Origin: Nemertoderma westbladi
Taxonomy: Eukaryota > Xenacoelomorpha > Nemertodermatida > Nemertodermatidae
Length of the DNA: 64,000 nucleotides
Assembly (NCBI GenBank): GCA_032718475.1
Contig: JAUCBJ010005264.1
Location: 1-64,000, forward strand
Direction: 5' to 3'
The position numbers and the translations under genes were made by a program. This document shows, in pieces, positions 55,926 to 64,000 of the stretch (position 1 is its first letter; each line of letters starts with the position of its first letter). Under the pieces are notes generated by a model. That model did no database searches. It was given only the letters and a program-made list of their open reading frames with translations, and was not told the origin of the DNA.

Positions 55926-57658
55926 CTAAAAGTGCTTCACATAGTTCATCCTCTTAAACCGCTTTGATGGCTCATCCCTATGTAGCATCCAACAAAAATC
56001 GGCAAGCATTGCAGACGTCCACTTCCCTTGGTATCGCTTTTCCATTGTGAAAATATCCTGATGGAAGCGTTCCCCATGTTCATCACTAACATCTGAACAA
56101 CTTGGTGGAAATAAATCTATATGTGAGTTAAGGAAATGAAGCTTTAGTGACATATTACAGCCCATATCTCTGTAACTGTTTACAAGCTCACTGACAAGTT
56201 CTTTATAGTTGTCACTTCGATGTCTACCAAGGAAGTCTTTACAGACAGCAGTGAATGCACGCCAGGCTCTGACTTCAACTTGGTTCAGGGTTGCTTCAAA
56301 TGCCATAGAGTCTTGAAGGAGTTCACGTATCTGAGGGCCTACAAATATTCCCTCTTTTATCTTTGCATCACTCAATTTCGGGAATTTCGATGAAAGATAG
56401 CTGTATCCATCACCATCTCTATCAAGGGCCTTTACAAACTGCTTTATCAGGCCAAGTTTAATATGTAGCCGTGGGAAAACGATTTTGCTTTTATCTATAA
56501 GTGGTTGATTGGAGATGTTGGCTTCACCGACAGTTGCTATAGTTCGTTGCGGCCACACCTTTCTAATGTAATGTTGAGTCCGGGCTCTACTATCCCATAA
56601 ACAAAAGAAGCAGTTGTACTTTGTGAAGCCAGCTTGTAGTCCAGTTAAAATAGCAACCACTTTCAAGTCTACGCAAACAATCCATTCATGTAACTCATAA
56701 TTAATATGTTCTAGAATGAATCTGATATTGCTATATGACTCTCTTAGCTCAACTGAGTGAGCAATGGGAACAGATGGAAATTTGTTGCCATTATGAAGCA
56801 GGACAGCTTTAATAGAGTACTTGGAAGCATCAATAAATAGTCGCCACTCACTTGGAATGTACTCAACTTCAAAGTATAGAAACAGGGCACTTATGTCGTT
56901 ACAATGACAGAGTTTTCCAACCTTGTGTGAAGAGTTCGGATAGACCACGTGTACGTTTTCGATAAACTGATGTTTTTGTCGTTTTTGAAACCAGATTCCA
57001 TTCCTTTAGTCGAGATCCAAGTAGTTCGCTTTGTGCTTTGGTTAATTGCAAATCGCGACACAGATCATTCAACTCACCCTGGTTAATCAAGTGGGGCTCA
57101 GATGAAACAGCCGCAGTAGAAGAACACTGTTCAACCTCACTGGCTAAACTATTTGTGTCTGTTGCAGATTCCTCTGCAGAGCTAAGCTCTGAGTCTGACA
57201 GTAGGATATCGCCTTTTGGTGGTTCTGGTACCAGAAGAACAGATGAATGAGGTACAGGTCTTATAGCAGACGGAATATTAGGGTATTGGATGGATTCCTT
57301 GTTCTTTAGGTTAAATCCTGCAACTTGCGTCATACAAAAGTAACAATCATTTAAATGATTGTGCTGTTCCCTCCAAACCATAGGAACAGCAAAGAGTGAC
57401 CCCGAACCACTTTGTTTGTTTCCACCTTGTAAGGGTTGTAATACAACGGGAACAACATATATGTGGAGCCTAAGTCTTATTCTGATCTCCAAGTTTAACT
57501 CCAAAATATGCCCAATAGAGTTGACATATATTTCGTGTAATGTTTCGTCGATTGCGGATAACTGTATATTCTCCACAAATATAGCAAAAACTATCAGGGT
57601 TATTGGTGCAAGCTCTTGACATAATGGTATCAGTGTCATATATTTTTAAATAAATCAA
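55926..57658 (-). pseudogene. Transposase-like gene of an uncharacterised family, broken
   Basis: Minus-strand reading order: an N-terminal Cys module (NPDSFCYICGEY, AYFGVKLGDQ, then after a TAG in place of Trp, APHICCSRC); a middle part with VPMVWREQ, DCYFC and SAIRPVPH, then an acidic Ser-rich linker; and a long C-terminal part (PSEWRLFID, NCFFCLWDSRA, PRLHIKLGLIKQFVKAL, EGIFVGPQIREL, LKLHFLNSHIDLFPP, DEHGERFHQDI, EKRYQGKWT). From memory these motifs mark a protein family repeated in many arthropod and other invertebrate genomes without an assigned function. Two frameshifts (about 57425 and 56950) and one stop break it here. Its position inside the TIR pair suggests it is the transposase. 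The CxxC, H/C and D/E residues could serve zinc binding and catalysis, which is inference. Confidence 0.72.
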
Positions 57659-58273
57659 TAAAAGGAAATGATGATAATATAAATTGTATAATCCAATATA
57701 AGCAAAAATATAGTAAAAGCGTTGTATTTTATTCTGTATTGTGAAGGTACCGGTACTGGGTTGTGAGTAGGCCTACAGTATAGGGCTACAGGAGTGAATC
57801 TTGTAAATGTAAATATTAAAGTTGTCAGGATACAGCAAATAGCAACTAGGGCCTACTGTTAGTGTACTCTGTTTTTGGTACAAAAATGTAAGTATTACTG
57901 CTTACATTTTTGTGTTAGTGTAATTACTTCGTTAACAAATTTTAATTTTATAGGCCTACTGAACACTAATACATATTACAGGAATACTAGTATGGTAGGC
58001 CTACAGTACAGACTAGTATGACACAGCTTGTGTTGTGATAGGACTTGGAAAACGCAATGTCTTTGATGTGTAGTTTCAAATTTCCCACCATGTTTAATAT
58101 AAATCGTTAATACAATTCACAAGATTTGGGAAAAAAATTCAAAATGATTTATCTTTATATTGGTACGTGCTGTGAAAATGCTGAATGCAGATTTGGAATC
58201 AGCGCAAAAAACTGCATCAGTGACACCTAAAATTTATTACGTTACAGAGGATGACCACAATTTGTTGGACAGT

Positions 58274-59984
58274 GCGCCCTGACACACAAGGGTTATCAGT
58301 GAGGTCTAACGGTCGCCTAGAGGCCCAAGAGGGTGTCATAAGTGACACCTCAGCTCTTTTATTTATTGGTACTTATTTATTTCTATTTAATTATTTAATT
58401 GTGTTACTTTTACTTTATATATTGATTTCTATTTTTAGAATTACCAATAATTAGTTTTATAAATCACTTTCTAAATGATGTCTTTGTTGACACCGCATTG
58501 CTATATTTAGCCATAGGATATACAGCTTCCTTAATGGTAACTAATTACTCTAGCCTATATCCAGCAGTCTGCAGTTCTATAGTCTGCCGCTAGAGGGCGT
58601 ATTATATGAAAATCAACATCTTCTCTAACTTTGTTATTTTCATTCCGCTTAGGTTTAAACTCGGTAGACATCTACTATATCATAGGCTATATCTTTTACG
58701 GAGTCGCAGAGTAGTCTGTGCCTCAGTGCCTCAGTGGGGCATAGTCTGTGCCACAGTGCCTCAGTGAGGCATAGTCTGTGCCTTAGTGCCTCAGTGGGGC
58801 ATAGTCTGTGCCACAGTGCCTCAGTGAGGCATAGTCTGTGTCTTAGTGCCTAGGTGGGGCATAGTCTGTGCCACAGTGCCTCAGTGAGACATAGTCTGTG
58901 CCTCAGTGGGGCATAGTCTGTGCCACAGTGCCTCAGTGAGGCATAGTCTGTGTCTCAGTGCCTCAGTGAGGCATAGTCTGTGCCACAGTGCCTCAGTGAG
59001 GTATAGTCTGTGTCTCAGTGCCTCAGTGGGGCATAGTCTGTGCCACAGTGCCTCAGTGAGGCATAGTCTGTGTCTCAGTGCCTCAGTGAGGCATAGTCTG
59101 TGCCACAGTGCCTCAGTGAGGCATAGTCTGTGTCTCAGTGCCTCAGTGAGGCATAGTCTGTGCCACAGTGCCTCAGTGAGGCATAGTCTGTGTCTCAGTG
59201 CCTCAGTGGGGCATAGTCTGTGCCACAGTGCCTCAGTGAGGCATAGTCTGTGCCTCAGTGCCTCAGTGAGACATAGTCTGTGCCTCAGTGCCTCAGTGAG
59301 ACATAGTCTGTGTCTCAGTGAGGCATAGTCTGTGGCTCAAACCTAAAACTCGAGGCTTTAGGAGTGCCTCGGGTCTTAAATCCGAGTCTTTAGCGGCAGA
59401 CTGGAGAACTGCGGGTCGATCAACCTCCTCGGTAAAGTATAGCCTATGTCATAGTAGACCAAGTTTTAGCCTAAATGGTTTAAAAACAATCAAATGAGAT
59501 CAGGTTTTCACTTTGAGACATTTCACCCTCTAGCGGCAGACTGTGGAACTTCAGAATACTCTGTGACTCCGTAATAGATATAGCCTATGATATAGTAGAT
59601 GCCTACCGAGTTTAAACCTTTTCGGAATGAAAATAACAAAGTTAGAGAAGATGTTGATTTTCATATAATACGCCCTCTAGCGGCAGACTATAGAACTGCA
59701 GACTGCTGGATATAGGCTAGAGTAATTAGTTGCCATTAAGGAAGCTGTATACCCTATGGCTAAATATAGCAATGCGGTGTCAACAAAGACATCATTTAGA
59801 AAGTGATTTATAAAACTAATTATTGGTAATTCTAAAAATAGAAATCAATATTAAATAATTTAAAATTAAATAGAAATAAATAAGTACCAATAAATAAAAG
59901 AGCTGAGGTGTCACTTATGACACCCTCTTGGGCCTCTAGGCGACCGTTAGACCTCACTGATAACCCTTGTGTGTCGGGGCGCTA
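58274..59984. mobile_element. Foldback element nested in the right TIR
   Basis: Arms 58274-58718 and 59552-59983 are inverted copies (outer words gcgccctgacacacaaggg and its near complement). Between them are a 30-bp minisatellite (58719-59335) and a diverged partial arm (59340-59550). Comparison with the intact left TIR shows that it interrupts the sequence cagtgaatcag. There is no coding region. Target duplication is not clear. Confidence 0.82.
58719..59335. repeat. 30-bp minisatellite (gcctcagtgaggcatagtct + gtgccacagt), 60-bp higher-order period
   Basis: Units alternate gtgccacagt and gtgtctcagt, giving a 60-bp pattern. The unit contains the palindrome gcctcagtgaggc. The 140-codon frame at 58906-59328 is a period shadow. 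Confidence 0.95.
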
Positions 59985-60221
59985 ATCAGTCTCATTAATT
60001 AGGATAATCAATTAAACCCTATTTAGGAGTCATAAGACACCTATTGGGGTTTAATTGTACTAATTAATTGATGACACCTCCTAATTAGGGTCTAATTAGG
60101 AGGTTTCTCCCAGACAGTTTGGCGCCAATGACACCCATTGGGTGACAATTGGGTGTCATATGACACCCAATGGGTGTCAGTGTGGTCTAACTGTCACCGA
60201 GCCGCCCAAGACTCTACTACT

Positions 60222-60365
60222 GTCGTGTTAGGTTAGTTTTATTTCATTAATTTTAAATTAAATTTATTAATATTGTTTTTAATAATATACCACTGAAGAC
60301 GCGCGGGAAGCGTGAAATAGCTATATGGTAAACTAACATTATTTTATATTAGCCGTGGCTCAAGA
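60222..60365. other. Flank between transposon and 17-bp satellite
   Basis: AT-rich unique sequence with an island accactgaagacgcgcgggaa. No gene. Confidence 0.4.
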
Positions 60366-63300
60366 CGCTTACACCGTTACACAAGTTACAGCGTTACACA
60401 AGTTACACCCTTACACCATTACACTAGTTACACCGTTACACAAATTACACCATTACACAAGTTGCACCGTTACACAAGTTACACCATTACACAAGTTACA
60501 CCGTTACACAAGTTACACCGTTACACAAGTTACACCGTTACACAAGTTACACCGTTACACAAGTTACACCCTTACACCATTACACAAATTACACCGTTCC
60601 ACAATTACACCGTTACACAAGTTACACCGTTACACAACTTACACCATTACACAAGTTACACCGTTACACAAGTTACGCCATTAAACAAGTTACAACTTTA
60701 CACCGTTACACAAGTTACACCGTTACACAAGTTACACAAGTTACAACGTTACACAAGTTACACCGTTACACAAGTTACACCGTTACACAAGTTACACCGT
60801 TACACCGTTCCACAAGTTACATCGTCACACAAGTTACGCCGTTACACAAGTTACGCCGTTACACAAGTTACACCATTACACAAGTTACACCATTTCACAA
60901 GTTACACCGTTACACAAGTTACATCGTCACACAAGTTACGCCGTTACACAAGTTACGCCGTTACACAAGTTACACCATTACACAAGTTACAACGTTACAC
61001 AAGTTACAACGTTACACCGTTACACAAGTTACACCATTTCACAAGTTACATCGTCACACAAGTTACGCCGTTACACAAGTTACGCCGTTACACAAGTTAC
61101 ACCATTACACAAGTTACACCATTTCACAAGTTACACCGTTACACAAGTCCGTTACACAAGTTACACCATTACACAAGTTACACCATTTCACAAGTTACAC
61201 CGTTACACAAGTTATGCCATTAAACAAGTTACAACTTAACACCGTTACACAAGTTACACCGTTACACAAGTTACAACGTTACACAAGTTACAACGTTACA
61301 CAAGTTACACCGTTACACAAGTTGCACCATTACACAAGTTACAACGTCACACAAGTTACACCGTTACACAAGTTACACCGTTACACAAGTTACACCATTA
61401 ACAAGTTACAACATTACACAAGTTACAACGTAACACCGTTACACAAGTTACACCGTTACACAAGTTACAACATTACACAAGTTACAACGTTACACCGTTA
61501 CACAAGTTACACCATTAAACAAGTTATAACACCGTTACACAAGTTACACCGTTACACAAGTTACAACCTTACACCATTACACTAGTTACACCGTTACACA
61601 AATTACACCATTACACAAGTTACACCGTTACACAAGTTACACCATTACACAAGTTACACCGTTACACAAGTTACACCGTTACACAAGTTACACCGTTACA
61701 CAAGTTACACCGTTACACAAGTTACACCGTTACACAAGTTACACCATTACACAAATTTCACCGTTCCACAAGTTACACCGTTACACAAGTTACACCGTTA
61801 CACAACTTACACCATTACACAAGTTACACCGTTACACAAGTTACGCCATTAAACAAGTTACAACTTTACACCGTTACACAAGTTACACCATTACACAAGT
61901 TACACCGTTACACAAGTTAAAACGTTACACAAGTTACACCGTTACACAAGTTACACCGTTACACAAGTTACACCGTTACACCGTTCCACAAGTTACATCG
62001 TTACACAAGTTACGCCGTTACACAAGTTACGCCGTTACACAAGTTACACCATTACACAAGTTACACCATTTCACAAGTTACACCGTTACACAAGTTATGC
62101 CATTAAACAAGTTACAACTTAACACCGTTACACAAGTTACACCGTTACACAAGTTACAACGTTACACAAGTTACAACGTTACACCGTTACAACGTTACAC
62201 CGTTACACAAGTTGCACCGTTACACAAGTTACGCCGTTACACAAGTTACACCATTACACAAGTTACACCGTTACACAAGTTACAACGTTACACCGTTACA
62301 CAAGTTACACCGTTACACAAGTTACGCCGTTACACAAGTTACACCATTACACAAGTTACAACGTTACACAAGTTACAACGTTACACCGTTACACAAGTTA
62401 CACCGTTACACAAGTTACAACGTTACACAAGTTACACCGTTACACAAGTTACACCGTTACACAAGTTACAACGTTACACCGTTACACAAGTTACACCGTT
62501 ACACAAGTTACAACGTTACACAAGTTACACCGTTACACAAGTTACAACGTTACACCGTTACACAAGTTACACCGTTACACAAGTTACAACGTTACACAAG
62601 TTACACCGTTACACAAGTTACACCGTTACACAAGTTACAACGTTACACCGTTACACAAGTTACACCGTTACACAAGTTACACCGTTACACAAGTTACAAC
62701 GTTACACCGTTACAACGTTACACCGTTTCACAAGTTACACCGTTACACAAGTTACGCCGTTACACAACTTACACCATTACACAAGTTACACCGTTACACA
62801 AGTTACGCCGTTACACACGTTACACACGTTACACCGTTACACAAGTTACGCCGTTACACAAGTTACACCGTTACACAAGTTACAACGTTACACCGTTACA
62901 CAAGTTACACCGTTACACAAGTTACACCGTTACACAAGTTACACCGTTACACCGTTCCACAAGTTACATCGTCACACAAGTTACGCCGTTACACAAGTTA
63001 CGCCGTTACACAAGTTACACCATTACACAAGTTACACCATTTCACAAGTTACACCGTTACACAAGTTACGCCGTTACACAAGTTACACCATTACACAAGT
63101 TACAACGTTACACAAGTTACAACGTTACACCGTTACACAAGTTACACCGTTACACAAGTTACACCGTTACACAAGTTACACCGTTACACCGTTACAACGT
63201 TGCACCGTTACACAAGTTACAACGTTACACAAGTTACACCGTTACACAAGTTACACCGTTACACAAGTTGCACCGTTACACAAGTTACAACGTTACACAA

Positions 63301-64000
63301 GTTACACCGTTACACAAGTTGCACCGTTACACAAGTTACAACGTTACACAAGTTACACCGTTACACAAGTTACACCGTTACACAAGTTACACCGTTACAC
63401 AAGTTACACCGTTACACAAGTTGCACCGTTACACAAGTTACAACGTTACACAAGTTACACCGTTACACAAGTTACACCGTTACACAAGTTACAACGTTAC
63501 ACCGTTACAACGTTACACCGTTACACAAGTTACAACGTTACACAAGTTACACCGTTACACAAGTTGCACCGTTACACAAGTTATAACGTTACACAAGTTA
63601 CAACGTTACACAAGTTACACCGTTACACAAGTTACACCGTTACACAAGTTACAACGTTACACAAGTTACAACGTTACACCGTTACAACGTTACACCGTTA
63701 CACAAGTTACACCGTTACACAAGTTATAACGTTACACAAGTTACACTGTTTCACAAGTTACACCGTTACACGAGTTAGACCGTTACACAAGTTACACCGT
63801 TACACAAGTTACAACGTTACACAAGTTACAACGTTACACAAGTTACAACGTTACACCGTTACAACGTTACACCGTTATACAAGTTACACCGTTACACAAG
63901 TTATAACGTTACACAAGTTACACCGTTACACAAGTTACAACGTTACACAAGTTACAACGTTACACCGTTACACAAGTTACACCGTTACACAAGTTATAAC
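60366..64000. repeat. 17-bp satellite (acaccgttacacaagtt), about 210 copies, runs off the window
   Basis: Dominant monomer with variants (acaacgtt, accatt, acgccgtt, tcacaagtt) and truncated 8-9-bp units (acaccgtt). It lies in endophilin-B intron 6. Two diverged monomers (accgttacacaagttacacc) also lie at 55167-55190, on the other side of the transposon. Frames reading VTQVTPLHKL are shadows (51 bp = 17 codons). Confidence 0.95.

Larger units (their letters stand above)
55261..60221. mobile_element. TIR DNA transposon, 4.96 kb, in endophilin-B intron 6
   Basis: Outer ends are exact inverses (agtagtagagtcttgggcgg at 55261; the complement ends at 60221). The left TIR is about 357 bp (55261-55617). 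Its complement on the right is split into 58164-58273 and 59985-60221 by a 1.7-kb inserted foldback element. TIRs contain internal palindromes (gacacccattgggtgtc, cctcctaattagg). Between the TIRs, on the minus strand, lies a decayed gene (55926-57658). Flank duplication is unclear: tgt or gtcg are possible depending on where the TIR starts. The superfamily is not recognised. Confidence 0.85.

Noticed and set aside
5048-57658. Recoded TAG as tryptophan (TAG replaces an expected Trp in three element fragments)
   Set aside because: The TRAF and endophilin genes use TGG normally, and the fragments also have frameshifts. TGG to TAG is a single G-to-A decay step in dead elements.
60355-63729. Plus-strand frames repeating VTQVTPLHKLHRYTSY
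   Set aside because: Shadow of the 17-bp satellite (three monomers make 17 codons). It is broken wherever a monomer is truncated.

Overview
This is metazoan nuclear DNA, most likely from a marine invertebrate. The evidence is a split endophilin-B gene with consensus GT-AG introns, a RING/TRAF-zinc-finger/MATH (TRAF) gene, tRNA-derived SINEs with target-site duplications, several non-LTR retrotransposon (LINE) tails, a BEL/Pao LTR-element relic, TA-flanked MITEs and a very large load of tandem repeats. AT-rich spacer studded with the short palindromes taggccta and taccggta, plus long poly(C)/poly(G) runs, is a further signature. I cannot name the species.

Layout. 0-2.3 kb: remnant of a PIF1-like helicase with one clear intron. 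2.3-5.3 kb: AT-rich DNA, small tandem repeats and a LINE reverse-transcriptase scrap. 5.3-12.65 kb: a mirrored block of duplicated modules (A, B, array, B', A') around a 1.3-kb AGCCG pentamer array. 12.65-20.6 kb: spacer with a ~145-bp tandem repeat, a LINE scrap and two SINE copies with clean target-site duplications, one carrying ten copies of an internal 63-bp segment. 20.6-21.35 kb: 20-bp array. 22.08-23.51 kb: intact intronless TRAF-like gene. 24.5-25.4 kb: C-rich minisatellite, then three perfect CRE palindromes. 25.7-36.9 kb: one 33-bp satellite split by a ~3.95-kb insertion holding an internally deleted BEL/Pao element. 37-41.1 kb: an orphan possible exon, a MITE and two LINE tails apparently nested.

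41.5 kb to beyond the right edge: an endophilin-B (SH3GLB) gene on the plus strand. Six exons are visible and join in phase to 259 codons covering the BAR domain. The SH3 exons must lie beyond 64 kb. Its introns hold a LINE tail, a palindromic MITE, a 4.8-kb minisatellite made from copies of the exon-3/intron-3 splice junction, another LINE, a 30-bp minisatellite, a 5-kb terminal-inverted-repeat transposon with a decayed transposase-like gene, and a 17-bp satellite that runs off the window.

The most notable items are: (1) the array of about 140 copies of a 5' splice site right after endophilin exon 3; (2) the TIR transposon at 55261-60221, which gives a home to an uncharacterised protein family and whose right TIR is split by a nested foldback element; (3) the SINE with an internally amplified 63-bp unit. 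Most long open frames in the window are translations of tandem repeats and are not annotated as genes.
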